This document shows, in pieces, positions 36,116 through 44,572 of a stretch of 64,000 bases of DNA. The notes below the pieces were generated by a model, which had not been told where the DNA came from, searched no databases, and worked only from the letters and a program-made list of their open reading frames with translations. How positions within the stretch are numbered: the first letter of the stretch is position 1; every line of letters begins with the position of its first letter. Position numbers and translations under genes: made by a program. The DNA lies in NCBI GenBank assembly GCA_963696505.1, contig CAVOKN010000016.1:1-64000 (forward strand). The letters run 5' to 3'. Source of the DNA: CAVOKN01 sp963696505. GTDB lineage: Bacteria > Pseudomonadota > Gammaproteobacteria > Burkholderiales > Rhodocyclaceae.

Positions 36116-37066
36116 ATGCGTCCCCTCGAAATCACCCTGGAACCGCTGGACAACCAGCGGCTCGCCAACCTGTGCGGCGTGCTGGACGAGCATCTGCGCC
36201 AGATCGAGACCGCCTACGACATCGCCATCGCGCGCCGCGGCGAGCACTTTCGCCTCGCCGGCCATCCGGCCCAGACCCAGCGCGCGGCCGCCGCGCTGCG
36301 CCACTTCTACGATGCGGCCGGCGACCACCTGAGCATAGACGACATCCAGCTTGGGCTGGTGGAACTGGCCAACCGCAGCCAGGCTGCGGCGCCGGCGCCG
36401 GCGCTGCTCACCCGCAAGGCCGATCTGCACGGCCGCACGCCGCGCCAGGTGCAGTACCTGCGCCAGATCCAGGAGCACGACATCACCTTCGGCGTTGGCC
36501 CCGCCGGCACCGGCAAGACCTACCTCGCGGTGGCCTCGGCGGTGGACGCCTACGAGCGCGAGCAGGTGGCGCGCATCGTGCTGACGCGGCCCGCGGTGGA
36601 GGCGGGGGAGCGGCTCGGCTTCCTGCCCGGCGACCTGGCGCAGAAGGTCGATCCGTATCTGCGGCCGCTCTACGACGCTCTGTATGACCTGATGGGCTTC
36701 GACAAGGTGGCCAAGCTGTTCGAGCGTCAGGCGATCGAGATCGCGCCGCTGGCCTATATGCGCGGGCGCACCCTGAACCATGCCTTCATCATCCTCGACG
36801 AGGCGCAGAACACCACGCCCGAGCAGATGAAGATGTTCCTCACCCGTATCGGCATCGGCGCCCGCGCGGTGATCACCGGCGATGTCACCCAGATCGATCT
36901 TCAGCGCGGCCAGAAAAGCGGCCTGATCGAGGCGCGGCTGATCCTGCAGGAGGTGCGCGGCATCGCCTTCACCGAGTTCCAGTCCGAGGACGTGGTGCGC
37001 CATCCGCTGGTGGCGCGCATCGTCGCCGCCTACGAGGCCCATGGGCAACGCAAGGACGCGGGCTGA
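36116..37066 (+). CDS. phoH: PhoH-family ATPase
   Basis: This 316-residue cytosolic P-loop ATPase has Walker A in FGVGPAGTGKTYLAVASAVD, VLTRPAVEAGERLGFLPGDL and Walker B in FIILDEAQNTTPEQMKMFLT, all diagnostic of PhoH/YbeZ. YbeZ partners the YbeY endonuclease in ribosome maturation and quality control, and ybeY follows here with a 26-bp overlap. I start at ATG 36116 (MRPLEITLEPL); an in-frame TTG at 36110 overlaps the miaB stop and would add two residues. An N-terminal KH-like region (NQRLANLCGVLDEHLRQIET) precedes the ATPase. Confidence 0.94.
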   Translation: MRPLEITLEPLDNQRLANLCGVLDEHLRQIETAYDIAIARRGEHFRLAGHPAQTQRAAAALRHFYDAAGDHLSIDDIQLGLVELANRSQAAAPAPALLTRKADLHGRTPRQVQYLRQIQEHDITFGVGPAGTGKTYLAVASAVDAYEREQVARIVLTRPAVEAGERLGFLPGDLAQKVDPYLRPLYDALYDLMGFDKVAKLFERQAIEIAPLAYMRGRTLNHAFIILDEAQNTTPEQMKMFLTRIGIGARAVITGDVTQIDLQRGQKSGLIEARLILQEVRGIAFTEFQSEDVVRHPLVARIVAAYEAHGQRKDAG

Positions 37067-37550
37067 GCCGCCGCCCGCCCTGATCGAGGGGCGCCTGTCG
37101 CTGGCGGTGCAATACGCCGTTCATGATGAAGGCCTACCCTCGCGACCGCAGATCCGACGGTGGGTCAGCGCCTGCAAGGCGGGTACGGCGCAGGTGACCG
37201 TGCGCTTCGTGGACGCGGAGGAGGGCCGCGAGCTGAATGCCCGCTACCGCGGCAAGGACTACGCCACCAATGTGCTGTCCTTCCCCTACGCCCCGCCGCC
37301 GAAACTGGAGGGCGACCTGGTGGTGTGCGCCGACGTGGTGCGGCGCGAGGCGCAGGCCCAGGTCAAGCCCCCGCAGGCCCACTTCGCCCACCTGATCGTG
37401 CATGGTATGCTGCATTTGCAGGGTTTCGACCACGAGAACGACATCGACGCCGCGCGCATGGAGCAGAGGGAGATAGCGATAATGGCGCAGCTGGGCTATG
37501 CGAATCCGTATGAGGAAAGCAGGATTCAGGATTCAGGATCTAGGATCTAG
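37041..37550 (+). CDS. ybeY: Endoribonuclease YbeY
   Basis: This zinc-dependent RNase acts in 16S rRNA 3'-end maturation and 70S quality control. The product has 169 residues. The metal site is HLIVHGMLHLQGFDH (HxxxHxxxxxH), preceded by NVLSFPYAPPPKLEGDLVVC. The gene overlaps phoH by 26 bp. The family normally ends near LGY.NPY; here the last ~11 residues (ESRIQDSGSRI) are encoded by the left arm of a palindromic repeat (37526-37602), so the tail was acquired with the repeat. The active site is untouched. Confidence 0.95.
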   Translation: MGNARTRAEPPPALIEGRLSLAVQYAVHDEGLPSRPQIRRWVSACKAGTAQVTVRFVDAEEGRELNARYRGKDYATNVLSFPYAPPPKLEGDLVVCADVVRREAQAQVKPPQAHFAHLIVHGMLHLQGFDHENDIDAARMEQREIAIMAQLGYANPYEESRIQDSGSRI

Positions 37551-37602
37551 CAAGCAACCCAAGTTCGATCCCGAATCCTGAATCCTAGATCCTGAATCCT
37601 GA
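37526..37602. repeat. Perfect 21-bp inverted repeat spanning the ybeY stop and corC leader
   Basis: The left arm (37526-37546) and right arm (37582-37602) are exact reverse complements, separated by 35 nt. Both arms are built from GGATTCA and GGATCTA heptad-like units, and imperfect copies extend the similarity on both sides. The ybeY stop codon (37548-37550) is in the loop, and the corC ATG (37607) is 4 nt past the right arm. In mRNA the stem could mask the corC ribosome-binding site. Confidence 0.9.
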
Positions 37603-37606
37603 AAGA

Positions 37607-38443
37607 ATGGACCCCTCCCCTAGTCGGCCGTCCTGGCTGGAACGGATTTCCGCCATGCTGCTGCGGGAACCGGAAGACCGCGAGCAGCTCATGGAACTGC
37701 TGCATTCCGCCTACGAGCGCAACCTGCTCGACGCGGACGCTCTCACCATCATCGAAGGCGCGCTGCAGGTGTCCGACATGCAGGTGCGCGACGTCATGGT
37801 GCCGCGGGCGCAGATGCAGGTGATCGAGATCGGCGAGCCGCCGGAGAAGTTCATCGACTACGTGATCGAGACCGCCCACTCGCGCTTTCCGGTGATCGGC
37901 GAGAGCAAGGACGACGTCATCGGCATCCTGCTCGCCAAGGATCTGCTGCGCTACTACTCGGGCAAGGAACTCAACGTGCGCGACATGCTGCGCCCGGCGG
38001 TGTTCATCCCGGAATCGAAGCGCCTCAACGTGCTGCTGCGGGAGTTCCGCGTCAGCCACAACCACATGGCGATCGTGGTGGACGAGTACGGCGGCGTGGC
38101 GGGGCTGGTCACCATCGAGGACGTGCTGGAGCAGATCGTCGGCGACATAGAGGACGAATTCGACTTCGACGAGGCCTCGGACAACATCCTGCTCGACCAG
38201 GCCGGGCGCTACCGGGTCAAGGCCCAGACCGAGATCGCCGACTTCAACGCCGCCTTCGGCGCCAGCTTCAGCGACGACGAGTGCGACACCGTTGGCGGCC
38301 TGGTGATTCATCACCTCGGGCGCCTGCCCGAGCGCGGCGAAACGATGCTGCTCGACGGCCTGCGCCTCCAGGTGCTGCGCGCCGATTCGCGCCGCGTGCA
38401 TACCCTGCTGGTGGACCGCCCGCCGCAGCCGGCGGCGGAATAG
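37607..38443 (+). CDS. corC: CorC/HlyC-family CBS-domain protein (Mg/Co homeostasis)
   Basis: This 278-residue cytosolic protein has two CBS domains (~60-185). The first contains VRDVMVPRAQMQVIEIGEPP and the second RVSHNHMAIVVDEYGGVAGL VTIEDVLEQIVGDIEDEFD, the CorC hallmark. A CorC_HlyC transporter-associated domain ends the protein (VGGLVIHHLGRLPERGETML LDGLRLQVL). There is no DUF21 membrane domain, so it is the short CorC form linked to Mg2+/Co2+ efflux. The ribosome-binding site is weak (GAAAG) and lies next to the palindrome described above, which may limit translation. It is followed by lnt, as in E. coli and most Betaproteobacteria. Confidence 0.93.
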   Translation: MDPSPSRPSWLERISAMLLREPEDREQLMELLHSAYERNLLDADALTIIEGALQVSDMQVRDVMVPRAQMQVIEIGEPPEKFIDYVIETAHSRFPVIGESKDDVIGILLAKDLLRYYSGKELNVRDMLRPAVFIPESKRLNVLLREFRVSHNHMAIVVDEYGGVAGLVTIEDVLEQIVGDIEDEFDFDEASDNILLDQAGRYRVKAQTEIADFNAAFGASFSDDECDTVGGLVIHHLGRLPERGETMLLDGLRLQVLRADSRRVHTLLVDRPPQPAAE

Positions 38444-38459
38444 CCGGCGCCGCCTTCCC

Positions 38460-39959
38460 TTGCGCGTGCTTTCCCGCAAGGCCTTGGGGCTGACAGCCCT
38501 CGCGTTCCTGCTGGGTGCCGCGACGGTGCTCGGCTTCGCGCCCTTCGGCCTGTTTCCGCTGCCGCTGCTGACGCTGGCCGGCGCCTTCGCCCTGTGGCGC
38601 GCGAAAGTCAGTCCCCGCGAAGCGGCGTTGTCCGGCTATGTCTTCGGACTGGGGCTGTTCCTCGCCGGCGTATCGTGGATCTACGTCAGCCTCAGCCAGT
38701 TCGGCGGCATGCCGGCGCCGCTGGCGGCGTTCGCCACGCTGCTGTTCTGCGCGCTGCTGGCGCTGTTCCCCGCCGCCGCCGCCTGGCTCTGGGCGCTGTT
38801 GCGGCGCGACCGGGTCTGGTTCGACAGCCTGCTCGGCGCCGCCTGCTGGACGCTGACCGAGTGGCTGCGTGGCTGGCTGTTGAGCGGTTTTCCCTGGCTC
38901 GCGCTGGGCTACAGCCAGGCGCCGCCCAGCCCGCTGGCGGGTTTCGCGCCGCTCGCCGGGGTCTACGGGCTGACTTTCCTCCTCGCCTGGCTCGCGGCTC
39001 TGCTGGCGCTGTCCTGGCGCGACACCGCCGATCAGTTCCGGGCGGGCGCGGTGTGGGCGGTGGTTCTCGGCACTGGCTTCGCGTTGGCCGGCATCGCGTG
39101 GACCACTCCCAAGGCGAATTCCATAAGCGTCAGCCTGCTCCAGGGCAACATCGAGCAGAGCATCAAGTGGCGCCCGGAACTGCTCAACCAGTCCCTGGAC
39201 ACCTATCTGCGGCTGGCGCGGGAACATCCGGCGCGGCTGGTGGTGCTGCCGGAAACCGCGCTGCCGATCGACCTCGACGCCGTCGAGCCGGCCTATTTCG
39301 ACACCCTGCGGGGTGGGCGCGAGTCCGCAGCCGAGGTGCTGCTTGGCGCCGTCACCTCGGAGGGGCAGGGCCGCTACTTCAACGGCGCGGCGGCCTTCGG
39401 CAAGGACATGCGGCAGAGTTACAGCAAGTCGCACCTCGTGCCCTTCGGCGAATTCACGCCGCCGGGGTTCAGGTGGACGCTGGCGCTGCTCAGGATCCCG
39501 ATGTCGGACTTCACCCCGGGGCCGCGCACGCAGCCGCCGATGGATCTCGCAGGGGAGCAGGTGGCGGTAAACATCTGCTACGAGGACGCCTTCGGCGAGG
39601 ACATCATCCGGGCGCTTCCCGCGGCGACGCTGCTGGTGAATCTTTCCAACGTGGCCTGGTTCGGCGATTCCCTGGCGCCGGCCCAGCACCTCCAGATCGC
39701 CCAACTGCGCGCCCTGGAGACCGGGCGCACCATGCTGCGCGCCACCAACACCGGCAAGACGGCGGTCATCGCGCCCACTGGCGCCGTGGTGGCGCAGCTT
39801 CCCGCCTTCACCTCAGACGCGCTGGTGGCCGAGGTGCGTGGTCATACCGGGCTCACGCCGTATGCCCGCTGGGGCAACTGGCCGGCGGTGCTGGCCGCCT
39901 GCGGCCTGCTGTTGTGGGCGGCCTGGGGACGACGCAGGCTTGCGGGCGACGTCGTCTGA
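38460..39959 (+). CDS. lnt: Apolipoprotein N-acyltransferase
   Basis: This inner-membrane enzyme adds the third acyl chain to the N-terminal Cys of lipoproteins. It has 499 residues with about six N-terminal transmembrane helices (LGLTALAFLLGAATVLGFAP onward), then a nitrilase-type domain. The catalytic triad is visible: Glu in LVVLPETALPID, Lys in YSKSHLVPFGEFTPPG, and Cys in VAVNICYEDAFGEDI. The reading frame begins with TTG at 38460; a GTG two codons later is the alternative, and no ATG fits. It lies 16 bp after corC. Confidence 0.94.
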   Translation: MRVLSRKALGLTALAFLLGAATVLGFAPFGLFPLPLLTLAGAFALWRAKVSPREAALSGYVFGLGLFLAGVSWIYVSLSQFGGMPAPLAAFATLLFCALLALFPAAAAWLWALLRRDRVWFDSLLGAACWTLTEWLRGWLLSGFPWLALGYSQAPPSPLAGFAPLAGVYGLTFLLAWLAALLALSWRDTADQFRAGAVWAVVLGTGFALAGIAWTTPKANSISVSLLQGNIEQSIKWRPELLNQSLDTYLRLAREHPARLVVLPETALPIDLDAVEPAYFDTLRGGRESAAEVLLGAVTSEGQGRYFNGAAAFGKDMRQSYSKSHLVPFGEFTPPGFRWTLALLRIPMSDFTPGPRTQPPMDLAGEQVAVNICYEDAFGEDIIRALPAATLLVNLSNVAWFGDSLAPAQHLQIAQLRALETGRTMLRATNTGKTAVIAPTGAVVAQLPAFTSDALVAEVRGHTGLTPYARWGNWPAVLAACGLLLWAAWGRRRLAGDVV

Positions 39960-40054
39960 CCTGCGGCGGAAGTCAGTTCCCGTAGGCCGGCGCGCGCGGG
40001 CCTGGGGCAGGGAATCGGCTAGAATCCGAGGCTTTTGCGATCTCCCGTTTCCCC

Positions 40055-40942
<888 letters not shown>

Positions 40943-40944
40943 TC

Positions 40945-43023
40945 ATGAGCGCACAACCGCTGCTGGTCGAGCTGCTCACCGAGGAATTGCCGCCCAAGTC
41001 GCTGCCGCGGCTCGCTGACGCATTCCAGGAGCATCTTCTCAAGGGCCTCGTCGATGCGAGCTTCGTCGAGCCCGACGCCGACAGCCGGCTGTTTGCCACG
41101 CCGCGGCGCCTTGCGCTGCTGGTGGGCGAGGCGCTTTCGATACAGCCGGACCGGGTGATCGAGCGCAAGGGCCCCGCGGTTTCCAGCGGTCTCGATGCCA
41201 ACGGCAAACCGACCAAGGCCTTGGAGGGTTTCATGCGCTCCGCCGGCGTGGATTTCGGACAACTGGAGCGCACCCACGACGGCAAGGCGGAGTACTTCGT
41301 CGCCCGCATCCGCAAGTCGGGCGAGCCGCTGGACGCGCACCTCGCCGGCTTCGTCGAGGCGGCGCTGAAGAAGCTGCCGATCCCGAAGGTGATGCGCTGG
41401 GGCGATTCGGACCACCAGTTCGTGCGCCCGGTCCATGGACTGGTCATGCTGCACGGCAGCCGTGTCGTTCCCGGCCGCGTGCTGGGGCTGGATAGCGGCA
41501 AGCTGACCCGCGGCCACCGCTTTCAGGGTGCGGCACGCATCGAGATTTCCCACGCCGCGGAATACGAGCGGCGACTTGCCGACGAGGGCAAGGTCATCGC
41601 GAGCTTCGAGGAACGCCGCTCCGTCATCGCCAGACGGCTGGGGGAGATCGCGGCGGCGGAAGGTGGGCGCTTGAATGAGGGATTCGAGGCGTTGCTGGAC
41701 GAAGTGACGGCGCTGGTGGAGAACCCGGCGGTGTATGTGGGCGAGTTCGAGCGCGAGTTCCTGAGCGTGCCCCAGGAGTGCCTGATCCTCACCATGCAGC
41801 AGAACCAGAAGTACTTTCCGCTGCTCGACGCGACGGGACGTCTGCTGCCGCGCTTCCTCATCGTCAGCAACATGGCGATCGACGACCCCAGCCACATCAT
41901 CAACGGCAATCAGCGCGTGGTCCGACCTCGCCTGGCGGATGCGCGCTTCTTCTACGAGACCGACCTCAAGACGAAGCTGGCGTCGCTGGTGCCGCGCCTC
42001 GGCGCAGTGGTCTACCACAACAAGCTGGGCACCCAGCTCGCGCGCATCGAACGCCTGCGCCGTCTCGCCGGCCTGATCGCGCGGCGCCTGCATGCCGACG
42101 TCGATCAGGCGCAGCGCGCCGCCTGGCTCGCCAAGGCCGACCTGCTGACGGGGATGGTGGGCGAGTTTCCCGAGCTGCAGGGCATCATGGGCCAGTACTA
42201 CGCGCGCCACGACGGCGAGGCACCGGCAGTGGTGGCGGCCATCGAACAGCATTACCACCCGCGCTTCGCCGGCGACACGCTGCCCGAGGGCAACGTCGCC
42301 GCCGCAGTGGCGCTGGCGGACCGGCTCGACGCCCTCAGCGGCTTCTTCGGCATCGGCCAAGTGCCCACCGGCGACAAGGATCCCTTCGGGCTGCGCCGCG
42401 CCGCGCTGGGCGTGCTGCGCATCCTGGCGGAGAAGATGCTGCCGCTGGATCTTGTCGAGCTGATGCACGACGCGGCCGGCGGCTTCGCGGCGGGCGTGCT
42501 CCAGGAGGGCTACGCCACGGCGCTGCACGACTTCCTGCTGGAGCGGCTGCGCGGCTGGCTGCGCGAGGCGGGCTACGCCCACGAACACGTGGACGCCGTG
42601 CTTGCCCAGAGGCCTACCCGCATCGACCTCGTTCGGCCGCGCCTGGCTGCCGTGAAGGAGTTCGTTGCCCTGCCGGAGTCCGCGGCGCTGGCTGCCGCCA
42701 ACAAGCGCATCGTCAACATCCTGAAGAAGACCGACGAGTCCTTCGGCGAGCCTGACGTGGCGCTGCTGCAGGAGGATGCCGAGCGCGCCTTGTTCCGCCA
42801 GATGAACGACCTGGAGCCTCAGGTACGTTCGCTGGTCGGCAACGAGGACTACACCGGCGCGCTCAAGGCGCTGGCGCAGTTGCGTTCGGCCGTCAACAGC
42901 TTCTTCGACTCGGTGATGGTGATGGTGGACGAGCCCCTGACCCGCGGCAACCGCCTCGCGCTGCTTGACCGCCTGGCGCGGCTGATGAACCAGGTGGCCG
43001 ACATCTCGCGGCTGTCGGTGTGA
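40945..43023 (+). CDS. glyS: Glycyl-tRNA synthetase beta subunit
   Basis: This is the tRNA-binding subunit, 692 residues. It starts MSAQPLLVELLTEELPPKSL, the conserved N-terminus. DRVIERKGPAVSSGLDANG, YVGEFEREFLSVPQECLILT MQQNQKYFPLLD and an HD-like stretch (ADLLTGMVGEFPELQGIMGQ YYARHDGE) follow. A C-terminal DALR-like anticodon domain ends SFFDSVMVMVDEPLTRGNRL ALLDRLARL. An open frame extends upstream through glyQ, but ATG 40945 is the only family-consistent start. Confidence 0.97.
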   Translation: MSAQPLLVELLTEELPPKSLPRLADAFQEHLLKGLVDASFVEPDADSRLFATPRRLALLVGEALSIQPDRVIERKGPAVSSGLDANGKPTKALEGFMRSAGVDFGQLERTHDGKAEYFVARIRKSGEPLDAHLAGFVEAALKKLPIPKVMRWGDSDHQFVRPVHGLVMLHGSRVVPGRVLGLDSGKLTRGHRFQGAARIEISHAAEYERRLADEGKVIASFEERRSVIARRLGEIAAAEGGRLNEGFEALLDEVTALVENPAVYVGEFEREFLSVPQECLILTMQQNQKYFPLLDATGRLLPRFLIVSNMAIDDPSHIINGNQRVVRPRLADARFFYETDLKTKLASLVPRLGAVVYHNKLGTQLARIERLRRLAGLIARRLHADVDQAQRAAWLAKADLLTGMVGEFPELQGIMGQYYARHDGEAPAVVAAIEQHYHPRFAGDTLPEGNVAAAVALADRLDALSGFFGIGQVPTGDKDPFGLRRAALGVLRILAEKMLPLDLVELMHDAAGGFAAGVLQEGYATALHDFLLERLRGWLREAGYAHEHVDAVLAQRPTRIDLVRPRLAAVKEFVALPESAALAAANKRIVNILKKTDESFGEPDVALLQEDAERALFRQMNDLEPQVRSLVGNEDYTGALKALAQLRSAVNSFFDSVMVMVDEPLTRGNRLALLDRLARLMNQVADISRLSV

Positions 43024-43036
43024 GCGCGGGGTGTCG

Positions 43037-43095
43037 TAGGGTGCGCCGTGCGCACCGTCCCGCGGTGATTGAATCGGTGCGCATGGCCCACGCTA
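43037..43095. repeat. Imperfect inverted repeat between glyS and gmhB
   Basis: The arms at 43037-43056 (TAGGGTGCGCCGTGCGCACC) and 43076-43095 are reverse complements with three to four mismatches. The left arm also contains the self-paired GGTGCGC-CGT-GCGCACC. It is noncoding. It resembles the dispersed GTAGGGTGCGC...GCGCACC palindromes seen in many Betaproteobacteria and may help end glyS transcripts. Confidence 0.6.
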
Positions 43096-43153
43096 GGCTG
43101 TTGTTCCGCGTGCCGCTGCGCCGGGGCTGACTTTCACTACGGGAACTGCTGCG

Positions 43154-43687
43154 ATGAAACTGATCATTCTCGACCGTGACGGCGTCATCAACTTCGACTC
43201 GGCGCAGTTCATCAAGTCGCCCGAGGAGTGGAAGCCGATACCCGGCAGTCTGGACGCGATCGCGCGTCTCACACAGTGGGGCTACCGGGTGGTGGTGGCG
43301 ACCAACCAGTCCGGCATCGGCCGCGGGCTGTTCGACATGGACACGCTGAACGCGATCAACGACAAGATGATGCGCGCCGTGGCCCAGGTCGGCGGGCGCA
43401 TCGAGGCGATCTTCTTCTGTCCCCATGCCGCCGATTCCACCTGCGACTGCCGCAAGCCGAAGCCGGGAATGATGCGCGAGATAGCCTCGCGCTACAACGC
43501 CGATCTGACCGGCGTGCCGTCGGTGGGCGATTCGCTGCGCGATCTTGAGGCGGCCGTTGCGGTCGGGGGGCAGCCCATCCTGGTCCTCACCGGCAAGGGC
43601 GAGAAGACTCGCAGCGATCCCAGGCTGCCGGCACACACGCTGGTGTTCCCCAACCTTGCCGCCGTAGTCAGCGACCTCACAGCATGA
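43154..43687 (+). CDS. gmhB: D-glycero-beta-D-manno-heptose-1,7-bisphosphate 7-phosphatase
   Basis: This 177-residue HAD-superfamily phosphatase acts in ADP-heptose synthesis for lipopolysaccharide inner core. The nucleophile motif is LIILDRDGVINFDS, motif II is VVVATNQSGIGRGLF, and the zinc loop is FFCPHAADSTCDCRKPKPGM, where Cys and His ligands distinguish GmhB from other HAD enzymes. GVPSVGDSLRDLEAAVAVG is the last acidic motif. Its stop overlaps the plsC start (ATGA). Confidence 0.93.
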   Translation: MKLIILDRDGVINFDSAQFIKSPEEWKPIPGSLDAIARLTQWGYRVVVATNQSGIGRGLFDMDTLNAINDKMMRAVAQVGGRIEAIFFCPHAADSTCDCRKPKPGMMREIASRYNADLTGVPSVGDSLRDLEAAVAVGGQPILVLTGKGEKTRSDPRLPAHTLVFPNLAAVVSDLTA

Positions 43688-44427
43688 TCGTCCTACGTTC
43701 CATGTTCCTCGCCCTGGTGGGCATCCTGCTCACGCCGCCGTTTTCGATCGTGGCGATGCTGACCTTTCCCTTCGAAGCTCACACCCGCTACCGGATCATC
43801 CGCTACTGGGCGACGATCATGCTGTGGGTGGTGAAGCACGTGTGCCGCATCGACTACCGGGTGATCGGACGCGAGAACATTCCGACGCAAGCTTCCATCG
43901 TCCTTGCCAAGCACCAGTCCGCCTGGGAGACCATGGCCTTTCAGCAGATCTTTCCGGACCAGGTGTTCGTGCTGAAGAAGGAGTTGATGCGGGTGCCATT
44001 TTTCGGCTGGGGGCTCGCCCAGTTGCCGACCATCTCGATCGACCGCAACGCCGGCAAGGATGCCCTGGAACAGGTGGTGGAGCAGGGGCGTGACCGGCTT
44101 CAGCGCGGCTTCTGGGTCGTCGTGTTTCCGGAGGGGACGCGCACGGCGCCGGGTACCAGCCGCCGCTACAAGCTCGGCGGTGCCTGGCTGGCGGCCCACA
44201 CCCGTGCACCAGTGGTTCCGGTTGCGCACAACGCGGGGGAATTCTGGCGCCGGCGGGCCTTCCGGAAGTATCCCGGCACCATCACCGTCAGCATCGGCCC
44301 GGCCATCGATACCAACGGCCTTTCCGCCGACGAGATCAACGCCCGCGCGCACACCTGGATCGAAGGCGAGATGCGGCGGCTGTTTCCCCACCACTACCGG
44401 GATCAGCCCTCCGTCGCCAAGCCGTAG
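43684..44427 (+). CDS. plsC: 1-acyl-sn-glycerol-3-phosphate acyltransferase
   Basis: This membrane-bound enzyme acylates lysophosphatidic acid in phospholipid synthesis. It has 247 residues with an N-terminal hydrophobic helix (FLALVGILLTPPFSIVAMLT). The acyltransferase block I is LAKHQSAWETMAF (HX4E, the variant usual in this subgroup instead of HX4D). Block III is VVFPEGTRTAPG, and PVVPVAHNAGEFW is block IV. It overlaps gmhB by 4 bp and ends the plus-strand housekeeping run. Confidence 0.93.
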   Translation: MIVLRSMFLALVGILLTPPFSIVAMLTFPFEAHTRYRIIRYWATIMLWVVKHVCRIDYRVIGRENIPTQASIVLAKHQSAWETMAFQQIFPDQVFVLKKELMRVPFFGWGLAQLPTISIDRNAGKDALEQVVEQGRDRLQRGFWVVVFPEGTRTAPGTSRRYKLGGAWLAAHTRAPVVPVAHNAGEFWRRRAFRKYPGTITVSIGPAIDTNGLSADEINARAHTWIEGEMRRLFPHHYRDQPSVAKP

Positions 44428-44484
44428 AGCGGGTTGCGAAGCTACCCGACGTTCAGCGGCCGATTGCCAAGCACTGCCGGCTTT

Positions 44485-44530
44485 GCCCCCACCCCAACTC
44501 CCCGCAGGCGGGGGAGGGAGCAGGCAGGAG
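44485..44530. repeat. Interspersed GC-rich palindromic repeat
   Basis: The stretch caccccaactccccgcaggc followed by gggggagggagcaggcagga contains CTCCCCGC-AG-GCGGGGGAG, a hairpin with one bulged G. It is noncoding, between the convergent plsC and ppdK genes. A related copy in reverse orientation lies inside ndvB (9701-9776). Flanking copies of ggttgcgaagctacc at 44432-44446 and 44544-44558 bracket it. Confidence 0.7.
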
Positions 44531-44535
44531 AGGTC

Positions 44536-44566
44536 GCAGCTCAGGTTGCGAAGCTACCTGAGCTGC
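44536..44566. terminator. Perfect 11-bp hairpin between convergent genes
   Basis: GCAGCTCAGGT at 44536-44546 pairs exactly with ACCTGAGCTGC at 44556-44566 around a 9-nt loop. It lies 6 bp past the ppdK stop on the minus strand and 108 bp past plsC on the plus strand. There is no T run, so intrinsic termination is uncertain; protection of 3' ends is an alternative. Confidence 0.5.
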
Positions 44567-44572
44567 GGCTCA

